64,000 nucleotides of DNA from Staphylococcus hyicus. Lineage in GTDB: Bacteria > Bacillota > Bacilli > Staphylococcales > Staphylococcaceae. This document shows, piece after piece, positions 27,122 through 35,835 of this stretch (the first letter of the stretch is position 1; the number at the start of each line of letters is the position of its first letter). Made by a program: the position numbers and the translations under genes. The stretch is taken from the NCBI RefSeq assembly GCF_000816085.1, contig NZ_CP008747.1, positions 1,860,001 through 1,924,000 of the forward strand. The letters run 5' to 3'. Under the pieces are notes generated by a model. The model did not search any database and was not told the origin of the DNA. It saw nothing but the letters and a program-made list of their open reading frames with translations.

Positions 27122-28474
27122 TTAGTTCACCCCTAAAGCGTCCATCATTGGACTAAATTTCAAAGCTGTTTCAGCCACTTCTGCTTTTGCATTTGATTCT
27201 TTAACAATGCCAGCACCAGCAAAAAGAAGTGCTGTATTGTCATTAATTAACATAGAACGTATAGCGACGATAAATTCACTATCATCATACATATCAATCA
27301 TACCTACTGGTGCCCCATACAAGCCTCTTGCATTGAATTCATGTGCATCTATATATTGAACTGCTTGCGCTTTAGGATAGCCCCCTAATGCAGGTGTTGG
27401 ATGCATCACATCAATAAGTTCAATATAATTTGGTGTCGCTAATGGACCACTTATTTCAGTATACAAATGATATAAATGATCATTTTTAAGGATGTTTGGC
27501 GTCGCATGATAATGTACATCGTTAACGAATGGTTTGATATCTTCAAGTATACTTTCAACAACGATGTGGTGTTCAACTAAATTTTTAGCATCTTGTAAAA
27601 ACGCTTCTACTTGTGCTTGATCTTGCTCAGTATTTAATGTTCTTTTGATTGTTCCTGCTACTGCTTTAGTTGAAAGCATATTATTTTGAACTTTAAATAA
27701 TTGTTCAGGCGTTTGAGAAATGAAACAATCATTGCCCGACTCTATTAAAAATAGATAACTATTTTTTTCGTTTTTTAAAGCTCGGTCTAACACAGTGGCA
27801 ATATCAATCGTTGTATTGAATTTTATTTCTCGTCGTCGTGATAATACAATCTTTTCATCTGACTTTAATTGTTGAATCGTTTTGTCAACTAAACGCTCCC
27901 ACGCATCAATATCTAAATCTTGTTGTGCACATACATGCATTTCATGTTCTTCAAGTATATGCGACGTTCTATCAATATGACTTAAATATGTGTAAATATC
28001 TTTAAATTCTTGAAATGAAAAATCTGTTTTTCGTATTGTATATGTTAAGTACGTGGCACCCTCAATATGAGAAATTAATATCTCTGGTAAGATAAAATGA
28101 TTCATATCAAATTGTTGCCATTCTGAACTCGTTCGTTCGGTAGAAAATTGAAAACCGCCATATATACGCAAATGATGTTTGGGCGTGGATGGATGAATCA
28201 ATGCGATATCTTCTTTAAAACGATTCCATTCTTTAAAAATTGACCGCTTACTTTTATTATTATTTTTAAATTCTTTCGCAACGCGACATCCAAAAAAAGC
28301 TGTTTCATTATCATTAAGCCGAAAATAAAAGCGGTTACCCGCTTCCTGATTGGTTTTTCTAAATAATGTTACTGGATCCAATGTATGTGGCAAGCGCACC
28401 TCTATAGAAATCCAAGTTTTAGATGTATTCGCTATTGCGTCAATGATTTCCTGCTCACCAACGTCAACAGTCAT
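27122..28474 (-). CDS. menF: isochorismate synthase MenF
   Basis: Converts chorismate to isochorismate, the first step of menaquinone synthesis, 450 residues. The chorismate-binding domain occupies the second half: [58 protein letters not shown], then [12 protein letters not shown] and the closing FVAIRSMLI...[16 protein letters not shown]. These are the family's magnesium and chorismate-contact regions. It is the first gene of the menFDHB operon and lies divergently from menA; both promoters should lie in the 174-base gap 28475-28648. The ORF starts with [10 protein letters not shown] after AGTGAGAAAC, a modest ribosome site. Confidence 0.95.
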   Translation of the reverse strand: MTVDVGEQEIIDAIANTSKTWISIEVRLPHTLDPVTLFRKTNQEAGNRFYFRLNDNETAFFGCRVAKEFKNNNKSKRSIFKEWNRFKEDIALIHPSTPKHHLRIYGGFQFSTERTSSEWQQFDMNHFILPEILISHIEGATYLTYTIRKTDFSFQEFKDIYTYLSHIDRTSHILEEHEMHVCAQQDLDIDAWERLVDKTIQQLKSDEKIVLSRRREIKFNTTIDIATVLDRALKNEKNSYLFLIESGNDCFISQTPEQLFKVQNNMLSTKAVAGTIKRTLNTEQDQAQVEAFLQDAKNLVEHHIVVESILEDIKPFVNDVHYHATPNILKNDHLYHLYTEISGPLATPNYIELIDVMHPTPALGGYPKAQAVQYIDAHEFNARGLYGAPVGMIDMYDDSEFIVAIRSMLINDNTALLFAGAGIVKESNAKAEVAETALKFSPMMDALGVN

Positions 28475-28648
28475 CTGTTTCTCACTTCTTTCTCATAATC
28501 ATAATCCCATTAACATTTATTTTAACATTTTTTAATGTTAAATGTGAGAGACATTGCTTAAATCATAGAGTTTGTTATTGATTTCATTTCTAAACTTTTC
28601 TATACTGATTTTGTATTACTAATATAAATAATCGAGGTTTTGATCTAT

Positions 28649-29587
28649 ATGGTGAATCAATTTCAGCAACATTCAACCTTTCATAAGTATTGGCAATTAA
28701 TGCGACCTCACACTTTAACTGCTGCCATTGTTCCAGTTTTAGTTGGTACAGCCATCGCAAAAATCTTCCAACTTGGTAGTGAAGATCACATCAATATGGG
28801 GTTGTTTATCGCAATGTTGCTCGCTTGTCTTTTAATTCAGGCGGCAACGAATATGTTTAATGAGTATTATGATTATAAAAAAGGCCTTGATGACCATGAA
28901 TCCGTGGGAATTGGTGGTGCTATCGTACGTCACGGTATGACACCTAAATCCATTTTTAATTTGGCTATCGCATTTTATGTTGTCGCTACTGTATTAGGGT
29001 TGTTTATCGCGGCACAAACTTCTTTTTGGCTCATTCCTGTGGGCTTATTATGTATGGCGATTGGCTATTTATATACTGGGGGGCCGTTCCCGATTTCTTG
29101 GACACCTTTAGGAGAAATTTTCTCAGGTATTTTTATGGGCATGTTCATTATTTTAATTGCTTTCTTTATTCAAGCCGGACATGTCAATAGCACCGTCGTT
29201 TGGATGAGTATTCCAATAGTCATTACTATTGGTTTAATTAACATGGCAAATAACATTCGTGATCGCGTGAAAGACAAACGAAGCGGACGCCGAACGTTAC
29301 CGATTCTGTTAGGCAAGCGATTGTCCTTAATCGTTTTAGCAGCCATGTATGTCCTCGCCTATGTCTGGGTCATTTACACAGTATTTTTCGTTCCAGGTGG
29401 TTCAATTTTCTTTTTACTTGTTCTATTAAGTTTTCCGTGGCCTGTAAAAGTGTACCGCCGTTTTAAAAAGAATGACACACCAGAAACAATGATGCCAGCC
29501 ATGATTGCTGCTGGAAAAACGAATACATTTTTCGGTTTACTTTATGCATTAGGTATATATATTAGTGCGTTATTAGGTAATATTTAA
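28649..29587 (+). CDS. menA: 1,4-dihydroxy-2-naphthoate polyprenyltransferase MenA
   Basis: Membrane prenyltransferase of 312 residues that attaches the isoprenoid side chain to DHNA, giving demethylmenaquinone. UbiA-family hallmarks: WQLMRPHTLTAAIVPVLVG, the first aspartate-rich motif NMFNEYYDYKKGLD, and the second NMANNIRDRVKDKRSGRRTLP. Eight to nine membrane spans are expected. I use the ATG at 28649 with CGAGG upstream; a TTG three codons earlier is in frame but closer to that site. It lies divergently from menF, as in S. aureus, and is followed by a bidirectional terminator. Confidence 0.94.
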   Translation: MVNQFQQHSTFHKYWQLMRPHTLTAAIVPVLVGTAIAKIFQLGSEDHINMGLFIAMLLACLLIQAATNMFNEYYDYKKGLDDHESVGIGGAIVRHGMTPKSIFNLAIAFYVVATVLGLFIAAQTSFWLIPVGLLCMAIGYLYTGGPFPISWTPLGEIFSGIFMGMFIILIAFFIQAGHVNSTVVWMSIPIVITIGLINMANNIRDRVKDKRSGRRTLPILLGKRLSLIVLAAMYVLAYVWVIYTVFFVPGGSIFFLLVLLSFPWPVKVYRRFKKNDTPETMMPAMIAAGKTNTFFGLLYALGIYISALLGNI

Positions 29588-29590
29588 ATA

Positions 29591-29626
29591 AAAACCCACT
29601 TAACAACTTAAACGTTAAGTGGGTTT
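29591..29626. terminator. bidirectional terminator menA / fetB-like
   Basis: AAAACCCACTTAAC and GTTAAGTGGGTTTT pair perfectly. The hairpin covers the last codons and stop of the convergent FetB-like gene (its stop begins at 29615). Confidence 0.8.
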
Positions 29627-30391
29627 TATGTCATCTTTTTTTATTTGAATCAATTGGTGACGATAATTAAAAAATTGGCGATAGCTTAAGTATGTTGCTA
29701 CAAGTGCTGAAATGATTGTGGCTGTTGTATGAATAAAAACAACCATAAGCTGAAATTTAATCGCTTGTAATGGCGGCACTCCCGCAATAATCAATCCTGT
29801 CATCATACCCGGAATGGAAACAAGCCCATAAGTCTTCACAGAATCGATGGTTGGGACAATAGCCACTTTAATACTTTCACGTATCGCTTCTTTTGCTGCA
29901 AGTGAAGGCGTTGCACCTAAAGATAACTTTGCTTCAATCGATTCCGTTTCCTTTGTGAAAATACGATTAAGATTTTGGTAGCTTAAATTTATCGCTATCA
30001 TTCCATTACTTCCCACCATACCTGCGACTGGTATGATTTCATTTGGTGTAAAATCGATCGCGCCAGTAAGTAAAACGCCGCCTAACGACAAAACTGCTCC
30101 TGTCATAATCGCTACAAAGGACACCCAAAATACATGATGCATTATAGTAGATGCACGTTTTTTAGTATTTGCAGCTGCATTAATCATAATCACTAAAATG
30201 AGCGCAAGCACAATCCACATCTCTTCTACTTTAAATACAAATTCAAGTAAATAACCAATTAAAACCAACTGAACGACTGCTCTTACAGCCGCAATGATTA
30301 AATCTTTAGCGATGCGAAGTTTTTCTTTATACGAAATAATGATAGGTATCAGCAACAAGAGTGATGTCAAAAGTAAAGACGTTGTTGTCAT
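29615..30391 (-). CDS. fetB: FetB-like ABC transporter permease
   Basis: Membrane subunit of a two-gene ABC transporter, 258 residues with about seven spans. It matches the UPF0014/FetB (YbbM) family: an early AAVRAVVQLVLIGYLLEFVF, ALILVIMINAAANTKKR, then PVAGMVGSNGMIAINLS and SLGATPSLAAKEAIRESIKVAIVPTIDSVKTYGLVSIPGMMTG, which is the strongest family signature. In E. coli FetAB is linked to iron export and oxidative stress resistance; that role here is inferred from the family. It overlaps fetA by four bases (ATGA) and its 3' end lies inside the shared terminator with menA. Confidence 0.85.
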   Translation of the reverse strand: MTTTSLLLTSLLLLIPIIISYKEKLRIAKDLIIAAVRAVVQLVLIGYLLEFVFKVEEMWIVLALILVIMINAAANTKKRASTIMHHVFWVSFVAIMTGAVLSLGGVLLTGAIDFTPNEIIPVAGMVGSNGMIAINLSYQNLNRIFTKETESIEAKLSLGATPSLAAKEAIRESIKVAIVPTIDSVKTYGLVSIPGMMTGLIIAGVPPLQAIKFQLMVVFIHTTATIISALVATYLSYRQFFNYRHQLIQIKKDDIKPT

Positions 30392-31035
30392 ACCGTCTCC
30401 TCCTTCACAAGTTCACCGTTATGTATCGTCATAATACGATGAAAATGTCGATGACTTTGTTCGATATTGTGCGTGATCCATAACACTGCTGTCCCTGTCT
30501 TGACCATCTCAAAGATTAGTTTTTCAATGGCTTGACTATTTTTATCATCTAAAGCGCTCGTTGCTTCGTCTAGCAATAACACTTCGGGCTGATACATTAA
30601 TTGTCGTGCGATAGTTACACGCTGTTGTTCTCCCCCAGACATATGTTGCACGCGCGCGTTCAATTTATATTTTTTAAGTCCAACGGCCTCTAACAACGCC
30701 TTTGCGCGTGCTTTATCAAATGTATCCTGACGCGCTAACGATGGGAAAGCAAGATTATCATATATTGTTTCTCCAAATAGTTCTAATCGTTGTGGTAAAT
30801 AGCTGACCCGTCGTCTTAATATTTCAGGTTCATATGCTTGATATGAATGACCTTTGAAAAGAATGTCCCCCTCTGTTGGTGAAATTAAATCCGCAATCAC
30901 ACGCAATAATGTACTTTTCCCACTTCCTGACGCCCCTACAACTGCTATCGCTTCGCCTTTTTTTACGTTAAAATTAATTTGATTTAAAATGCGCTGATCA
31001 TCTACATGATAACTCACATTTTTTAAATCAAGCAT
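30388..31035 (-). CDS. fetA: FetA-like ABC transporter ATP-binding protein
   Basis: ATPase partner of the FetB-like permease, 215 residues. Walker A is GASGSGKST (34-42), Q-loop in SYLPQRLELFG, signature MSGGEQQR, Walker B VLLLDEATSALD, and switch histidine in LWITHN. Its short length and pairing with a UPF0014 permease identify the FetA/YbbL type. It lies 11 bases after the preceding acetyltransferase gene with a clear ribosome site (AAGGAGGG), so three genes are likely co-transcribed. Confidence 0.87.
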   Translation of the reverse strand: MLDLKNVSYHVDDQRILNQINFNVKKGEAIAVVGASGSGKSTLLRVIADLISPTEGDILFKGHSYQAYEPEILRRRVSYLPQRLELFGETIYDNLAFPSLARQDTFDKARAKALLEAVGLKKYKLNARVQHMSGGEQQRVTIARQLMYQPEVLLLDEATSALDDKNSQAIEKLIFEMVKTGTAVLWITHNIEQSHRHFHRIMTIHNGELVKEETV

Positions 31036-31046
31036 AGCATCCCTCC

Positions 31047-31604
31047 TTAGTTTTTATAAATCATATAATCATAAACATGACCGTATAACGTTTTTTCAAT
31101 ATATGACTTAAAACCCATATTTTCATATAATCTTCTCGCACGTACATTATTACGATCACAATTCAAACTCAGCGTTTGACCTTTATATTTTTCAAAAATA
31201 TACTTCATTAACGCTTTCGCAATACCCCGTCCTCTATATTGTGGAAATGTAGCAATTGATTCGATATACCTGTCTGTATCCTCAGCCTCTTTAACAGGTA
31301 ATGGTGTTTTTGTGGATAGAGGGAGACTTTTAGCACGATGGAGCATGGTCCAACATTGTTCATAATATAACTCCTTATTCCCATCATATGTAACAATCAT
31401 GCCTGCTACTTGACCTTCAACGTCATACACATGAACATGAAGATAACTATTTCGATAAGACGAAGATATTACACTGTCTTTTATGGCTTGTATGACCTCG
31501 GACTGGTGGTATTTTCTAACAATTTCTAATTCCATATCTTGCCAAATGAGATATGTTAATGTTGCAATCGCTGTCGCATCGTTTATCGTCGCTTTTCGTA
31601 TCAT
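31047..31604 (-). CDS. GNAT family N-acetyltransferase
   Basis: Acetyltransferase of 185 residues, substrate unknown. The GNAT fold shows in MIRKATINDATAIATLTYLIW at the start, the acetyl-CoA loop IESIATFPQYRGRGIAKALMKYIFEK (Q/R-x-x-G-x-G/A), and LNCDRNNVRARRLYENMGFK with the family asparagine and tyrosine. It probably heads the unit with fetA and fetB (11 bases to fetA). It starts with a good ribosome site (AGGAGGAA) and follows the terminator of the tRNA pair. Confidence 0.83.
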   Translation of the reverse strand: MIRKATINDATAIATLTYLIWQDMELEIVRKYHQSEVIQAIKDSVISSSYRNSYLHVHVYDVEGQVAGMIVTYDGNKELYYEQCWTMLHRAKSLPLSTKTPLPVKEAEDTDRYIESIATFPQYRGRGIAKALMKYIFEKYKGQTLSLNCDRNNVRARRLYENMGFKSYIEKTLYGHVYDYMIYKN

Positions 31605-31697
31605 ACCATTCCTCCTATAATCCTATTTTAGAGGAATACATCATTTTATGGAACAAAAGTACACTTGTAAGGTACAGAGTAAAATACACATAAAAAA

Positions 31698-31723
31698 AGA
31701 ACATTGCGATTGCAATGTTCTTT
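31698..31723 (-). terminator. terminator of the tRNA-Asn/tRNA-Ser unit
   Basis: On the minus strand AAAGAACATTGC and GCAATGTTCTTT pair around a four-base loop and run into a T tract, directly after tRNA-Ser. Confidence 0.8.
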
Positions 31724-31726
31724 AAA

Positions 31727-31815
31727 CGGAAACGGAGGGATTCGAACCCTCGCGCCGCTTTCACGACCTACACCCTTAGCAGGGGCGCCTCTTCAGCCAA
31801 CTTGAGTACGTTTCC
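31727..31815 (-). tRNA. tRNA-Ser (anticodon GCU)
   Basis: Read on the minus strand it folds as a cloverleaf with acceptor GGAAACG/CGTTTCC and discriminator G, a T arm with GGTTCGAATCC, an anticodon loop CTGCTAA giving anticodon GCU, and the long variable arm of class II tRNAs. Length 89 bases; CCA is not encoded. It follows tRNA-Asn by three bases. Confidence 0.95.
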
Positions 31816-31818
31816 TAA

Positions 31819-31893
31819 TGGCTCCACAGGTAGGACTCGAACCTACGACCGATCGGTTAACAGCCGATAGCTCTACCACTGAGCTACTGTGGA
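31819..31893 (-). tRNA. tRNA-Asn (anticodon GUU)
   Basis: On the minus strand the acceptor TCCACAG pairs with CTGTGGA, the anticodon stem ATCGG/CCGAT encloses CTGTTAA (anticodon GUU), and the T arm has GGTTCGAGTCC. The terminal CCA is encoded, unlike in the neighbouring tRNA-Ser. Length 75 bases. Confidence 0.95.
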
Positions 31894-31966
31894 TTCATAT
31901 TATTTTTTTGTAAGCACAGATACTATTATATCAATTCACCCCAGGAAATCAAGAGTTAAAATTAAA

Positions 31967-32015
31967 AAAGTTAACGGAATATTTACACTATAGGAGGGGA
32001 AGTTCCGTCAACTTT
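31967..32015 (-). terminator. terminator of the yolD-like gene
   Basis: On the minus strand AAAGTTGACGGAA and TTCCGTTAACTTT pair (one G-T pair), followed by TTTAATTTT. It lies about 30 bases after the stop of the YolD-like gene. Confidence 0.65.
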
Positions 32016-32046
32016 ACGTTTTGCACAATGTAATCACGCCATTTTT

Positions 32047-32457
32047 CTACTCTACTGCATAAAGTTCATTCAAACCAATCGTCAGTCGATCTGATTGCCG
32101 TTCATTTGAAATCGTAAGTTCATTATTGAATGTATTAATCGAAGTAATGTAGCCTTCTATCGTATGAATGTAACCCGAACGCCAGTAAGAAATTTTAGCA
32201 TTTTCATTTTTAGAAATTTTAAAGTGCAACATATGATTGATTTCTATGATTTGATCTTCACTCAAATCCGGACGATCAATTTTATGTTGATTTGCTTCAA
32301 ACTGTTTAATTCTTTCAAACTGTTCTGGAAGTGTCCCAAAAGGTGCCCATTTGACAATGCCACGCCCCATTGGTATACGACCATTTAAATATTGACGGGG
32401 TATTTTCCGATAATCCGTTTCTGTTTGATACTTAGGTGGTAGTGTACGATCCAACAT
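32047..32457 (-). CDS. YolD-like family protein
   Basis: Small cytoplasmic protein of 136 residues. It matches the YolD-like family: RTLPPKYQTETDYRKIPRQYLN, then GRGIVKWAPFGTLPEQFERIKQFE (family core W-x-P-F), then IIEINHMLHFKISKNENAKISYWRSGYI and a C-terminal beta stretch ending in DRLTIGLNELYAVE. YolD proteins are often next to UvrX/DinB-type Y-family polymerases and thought to be involved in their control, but no polymerase gene is adjacent here. I start at the ATG ending at 32457, preceded by GAGGTGA; the open frame continues upstream without a better start. Confidence 0.85.
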   Translation of the reverse strand: MLDRTLPPKYQTETDYRKIPRQYLNGRIPMGRGIVKWAPFGTLPEQFERIKQFEANQHKIDRPDLSEDQIIEINHMLHFKISKNENAKISYWRSGYIHTIEGYITSINTFNNELTISNERQSDRLTIGLNELYAVE

Positions 32458-32579
32458 ATTTATCACCTCGCACTCATTATAGAACATATGTTCGTATTTG
32501 TGAAGTGATTTTTTTAATGCTTCAACCTTTGACCCATTAAAAAACGGCTTAAGAAAAACGCACACCGTTAAATGTCAGA

Positions 32580-32666
32580 TTAAATATCCATAATCGTCAT
32601 TATGAACAATAGCGCAGAAAGTACAAAAATACTTACTGTTAACGGAAATGACAGTTGATGTTTCAT
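32580..32666 (-). CDS. possible 28-residue single-span membrane peptide
   Basis: A short frame encodes a peptide with the start MKHQLSFPLTVS, followed by one continuous hydrophobic stretch and a short acidic end (MDI). It would make a single membrane helix. A hairpin AACGG..CCGTT with a T run follows (32538-32572), and a weak promoter-like pair (TTGAGA, TATTCA) lies upstream. The ribosome site GGGGGAG is 16 bases before the ATG, which is too far; a competing TTG in another frame is better spaced. So the unit may be expressed but the frame is uncertain. Confidence 0.33.
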   Translation of the reverse strand: MKHQLSFPLTVSIFVLSALLFIMTIMDI

Positions 32667-32870
32667 TTTTGTTCAAAAGACACTCCCCCGACCTTTAACT
32701 GACTTTTGAATACCATACAAACAATTGATATCTCAAAAACAATTTGGACAATATTCAGAATAATGGTAAGTCGATTCTTATTATAATTAATCAAACAACG
32801 ATTTTTAATTGCCTACATATTATTTTACAATACGATGAGAATACGTTCCCTTCTATTTTGAGTTAACACA

Positions 32871-33320
32871 CTATAACTGCTTTTTAAAACGCAACATATC
32901 TCTGCACCAAACGCCATTTTCATAAATAGGTGCTTCATTATCTTGAATAAAGAAATCAAATATCACATCTATTAATCTAAAACCTGCTTTTTGATAAAAT
33001 GCAATTTGATTAATACTTGAATTGCCAGTACCCACAATCATCTCTTTAAATTGATTTTCAGTTGCATAAGCTATTGCATGATCAAGTAGTTTTTTTCCAA
33101 TACCTCCACCTTGTTTAGAAGCTTTAACAGCAATATTCACTAATTCAATACGTTCAGAATCAAGCATCACTAAAATATAACTACCTACAATACAATTATC
33201 TTCTTTCTATACGATACATATTCCAGATTTTAAGTGTTCCATTACCCTTTGATAAGAAGGATCAGCAAGTAATAATAAATCCATTGGCGGTTCTTCATTC
33301 AATTTCACTTTTTCAAACAT
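32871..33320 (-). pseudogene. GNAT acetyltransferase gene interrupted by an in-frame TAG
   Basis: An acetyltransferase-like gene of 149 codons whose frame is intact from MFEKVKLNEEPPMDLLLLAD (start ATG ending at 33320, with AAAGGATGA upstream) to RDMLRFKKQL, except for a TAG at codon 38 (33207-33209). After the stop the same frame continues KEDNCIVGSYILV and then the acetyl-CoA loop QGGGIGKKLLDHA, NSSINQIAFYQKAGF and ENGVWCRDM, matching staphylococcal GNAT proteins that begin in this way. No frameshift is present. A shorter product could start at the ATG ending at 33170, but it would lack the first two strands of the fold. So it is either a recent pseudogene, a suppressed stop, or a sequencing error. 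Confidence 0.8.
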
Positions 33321-33347
33321 AATGACATCATCCTTTAACATAAAAAC

Positions 33348-33392
33348 ACACTTATACCTCTACATTAGCATACTCAATAGAAGTATAAGTGT
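33348..33392 (-). terminator. hairpin after the 51-residue ORF
   Basis: ACACTTATAC and GTATAAGTGT arms extended by TCT/AGA; on the minus strand followed by TTTTTATG. It lies 26 bases after the stop of the small ORF at 33418. Confidence 0.6.
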
Positions 33393-33417
33393 TAATACAA
33401 CAAAATATGAATCCGTT

Positions 33418-33573
33418 TTAAATTACATTTGGAATACCATTACATCGCGCGTTTTTACTTGCAATAACAAATTCAATCGTATGATTTAAGCATACACAAA
33501 AATTACCTAAGGATTTTAATAAAATGTTAATTATTAAATATGTTGAAAAGAAAACTTTAAAATGATGACTCAT
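33418..33573 (-). CDS. small ORF of 51 residues with ideal ribosome site, unknown function
   Basis: Not recognised and too short for most gene callers. The ATG (33571-33573) is preceded by AAGGAGG seven bases upstream, and a terminator hairpin follows the stop. The peptide starts MSHHFKVFFSTYLIINILLK, which is a short basic start followed by a hydrophobic stretch of about 15 residues like a signal or membrane segment, then GNFCVCLNHT, and ends SKNARCNGIPNVI. It has three cysteines (26, 28, 44). It lies between comK and the broken acetyltransferase gene, in the same direction. A secreted or membrane peptide is possible; a signalling peptide linked to ComK would be speculation. Confidence 0.5.
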   Translation of the reverse strand: MSHHFKVFFSTYLIINILLKSLGNFCVCLNHTIEFVIASKNARCNGIPNVI

Positions 33574-33694
33574 ATGGGGCCCTCCTTAACATCAATAGTT
33601 AGCCTACTATACCCTTTAATTTTCATATTAGTTGCATGAGTCAATATATCAAATAAAAGTTGGGATAATTAATAAGATAATAACGTTGAAGGTT

Positions 33695-34333
33695 CTATAC
33701 TTCTGGAAGATTTGGAAATGGTTTTGACGCATTAGGTCCTGGTTCGTAGTTGGTACGTTGATTTTCTAATATCGCATATCTAGAGAGCGCTTCATAAATG
33801 TTGAAGTTGTCTTTATTATAATCTATAGGCTTCTCGGGATTTGTAGTAAGTGCTTTCGCTTTGCGGTCTAAATGGTAGGAAAATGTAATACAATTATGAA
33901 ATTGTGTTGAAGCAGTATGTTCTGATACATTTAAAATAACTGATTGACTGTTTACAAAAATAATTTTAGATTTAGCACCTTTTAATTTTTTAATTCGTTC
34001 TACAAAATGCATATTAATCCAGCTATTTTCGGTTGCGCGATCGGAATGTGACGGGAAATAATACGAAGGGAATATCGGAGTGATATTAATTGGAAGTTTA
34101 CTTTTGAGGCTCGAAATACGACGTGTTTGTTCTTTTCTAGACTGATACGTTTCACCATAACATTTACAACTGTTTTCAATGATTTGAGTCAGCGGTTCGT
34201 GAACAATGATTGGTGGCTCATCATATTTCAAAATTTCAGTACTTTGATTGATGCCGTTTGGTCCATCCGTGGGACGTAAAAACATGTCTCCTTTCATAAT
34301 AATATAGTTGTTTTCTTTGATTTGATTTTTCAT
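33695..34333 (-). CDS. comK: competence transcription factor ComK
   Basis: DNA-binding activator of competence genes, 212 residues. Similarity to ComK is clear in IIENSCKCYGETYQSRKEQTRR, matching the SCRFFGSSYAGRKAGT region of the B. subtilis protein, then LPINITPIFPSYYFPS, SWINMHFVERI, and SVILNVSEHTASTQFHNC. Those regions make up the ComK core. The last 30 residues (rich in asparagine and proline) go beyond the B. subtilis length of 192. No frame damage is visible. It stands divergently from the IDEAL gene and near lplA, as comK does in S. aureus. Expression in staphylococci is usually silent and under sigma-H; no sigma-H promoter was identified here. Confidence 0.9.
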   Translation of the reverse strand: MKNQIKENNYIIMKGDMFLRPTDGPNGINQSTEILKYDEPPIIVHEPLTQIIENSCKCYGETYQSRKEQTRRISSLKSKLPINITPIFPSYYFPSHSDRATENSWINMHFVERIKKLKGAKSKIIFVNSQSVILNVSEHTASTQFHNCITFSYHLDRKAKALTTNPEKPIDYNKDNFNIYEALSRYAILENQRTNYEPGPNASKPFPNLPEV

Positions 34334-34558
34334 TGGGTTCCCCCTTTTTGGATTAATTTTTGTCTCTATGTACTATCCATTATATCTAAACAAAACTATA
34401 TGTCAACGAAAATTAGATATTTTATGAAATTTAACTCCGTGCATTCTCCTCGTATCTTTTTAAAACTTTTAAAAATTCAGAATTTTCATTGCATTTGTGT
34501 TATTGTTTCGTTATACTGATAAATAACTATTTAATCAACATACAAGGAGTGATTTGCT

Positions 34559-34786
34559 ATGAAACATCAACTCGATGCAAAAATATATAATAATACGCAC
34601 GCAATGCAAATGGTTCATCAACTTGCTGTAGAATTAGTAATTGAAGACGCATTAAAAAACCAGCGTAAGCAACAACTTAAACACTTAATTGATGAGGCAC
34701 TACAAAACAAAAACGAAGCCAACTTCAAAACGTATACAGCTGAATATTTGAAATTGGAGGAACTTGAAGTTGAAATCATTTCATAA
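34559..34786 (+). CDS. IDEAL domain protein
   Basis: Small cytoplasmic protein of 75 residues. The core LVIEDALKNQRKQQLKHLIDEALQNKNEANFKTYTAEYLKLEE fits the IDEAL domain, a helical module named after its conserved I-D-E-A-L stretch (here HLIDEAL) and found in Bacillus ComK-region and other firmicute proteins. It has a strong ribosome site (AAGGAGTGATTTGCT). It lies between comK (divergent) and lplA (convergent). Its role is not known; IDEAL modules are thought to mediate protein contacts. Confidence 0.85.
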   Translation: MKHQLDAKIYNNTHAMQMVHQLAVELVIEDALKNQRKQQLKHLIDEALQNKNEANFKTYTAEYLKLEELEVEIIS

Positions 34787-34797
34787 CTACAATTAAA

Positions 34798-34838
34798 AAC
34801 AGGCCGCCACATTGCACGCAAACAATGAGCGACCTGTT
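34798..34838. terminator. bidirectional terminator IDEAL gene / lplA
   Basis: AACAGG.CGC and GCG.CCTGTT arms with inner ATTG/CAAT, flanked by A-rich and T-rich sequence; it separates two convergent genes. Confidence 0.75.
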
Positions 34839-34842
34839 ATTT

Positions 34843-35835
34843 TTATACCATTAGATCAATAATATCTTCTTTAGAAATGTCACCGAAATAATAATAGAAA
34901 TCATAGTTAGCTAACGCGTCTTGAATCGCTTCTTTTTGATGAAATACGCCTTCTAATGCATATTCTAATTCCGTAACATTTCCTTCTCCAAAGAAATCAC
35001 CAAATATTTTCGCATGTTCGATGCGGCCCTTTTTAACGTCTAATTTAATTTGAATAAACCCTTTATCAAATTTATGTTCTCTTTCAAAGTTATATTTAGG
35101 ATTTTTACCATAATTCCAATCCCAAGTTCGGTATTTTTCGTCACTAAGTTTTTCGATATTGTGCCAGTCTTCATCTGTTAATACATATTCTTCAACTTCA
35201 TTTTCTCCAAAAAGTTGTTTTAAAATAATGTGTTTAAAGTCTTCGATATCTAATGGTTCGGCTAAAAATTCTTGAATATTAGCTACACGCTTGCGCACTG
35301 ATTTGACACCTTTAGATTGAATTTTAGCTGGATTAACCCTTAATGCATTTTGAACTTCATCTAACTCACTATTAAGCATTAATGTGCCATGGCTAAACAT
35401 ACGGTCTTTCACTTTTACCATTGCATTACCTGATATTTTAGCTTGACCTACTTGAATATCATTACGTCCAGTTAATGCTGCATCGACACCCATTTCATTT
35501 AAAACATCAACAATCGGTTGCGTAAACTTCTTGAAGTTATGAAAACTTTGCCCATCATCTTTGGTTATAAAACTAAAGTTTAAATTACCAAAATCGTGAT
35601 ATACTGCGCCACCACCAGAAATGCGCCGCACAACATCAATGTGATGTGCATTAATATAAGGTTGGTTCACTTCTTCAATTGTATTTTGATTCTTTCCAAC
35701 AATAATAGAAGGTCGATTAATATAAAATAAGAAATAACTATCCTCTTTATCCATTGGTACTGTATTTAAAACGTACTCCTCCATAGCTAAATTCAATGTA
35801 GGATCCGTGATATTATTGTTACGAATAAATTTCAT
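34843..35835 (-). CDS. lplA: lipoate-protein ligase LplA
   Basis: ATP-dependent ligase that attaches free lipoate to lipoyl domains of dehydrogenase complexes and GcvH, 330 residues, cytoplasmic. Family landmarks: IIVGKNQNTIEEVNQPYI (R/G-x-N-Q), VVRRISGGGAVYHDFGNLNFSFI, GRNDIQVGQAKISGNAM with the catalytic lysine, and FSHGTLMLNSELDEV; a C-terminal accessory domain follows (FERGHKFDKGFIQIKLDVK-like). I start at the ATG ending at 35835, seven bases after AAGGAGAG; the open frame extends 25 codons upstream without a ribosome site. Confidence 0.93.
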   Translation of the reverse strand: MKFIRNNNITDPTLNLAMEEYVLNTVPMDKEDSYFLFYINRPSIIVGKNQNTIEEVNQPYINAHHIDVVRRISGGGAVYHDFGNLNFSFITKDDGQSFHNFKKFTQPIVDVLNEMGVDAALTGRNDIQVGQAKISGNAMVKVKDRMFSHGTLMLNSELDEVQNALRVNPAKIQSKGVKSVRKRVANIQEFLAEPLDIEDFKHIILKQLFGENEVEEYVLTDEDWHNIEKLSDEKYRTWDWNYGKNPKYNFEREHKFDKGFIQIKLDVKKGRIEHAKIFGDFFGEGNVTELEYALEGVFHQKEAIQDALANYDFYYYFGDISKEDIIDLMV

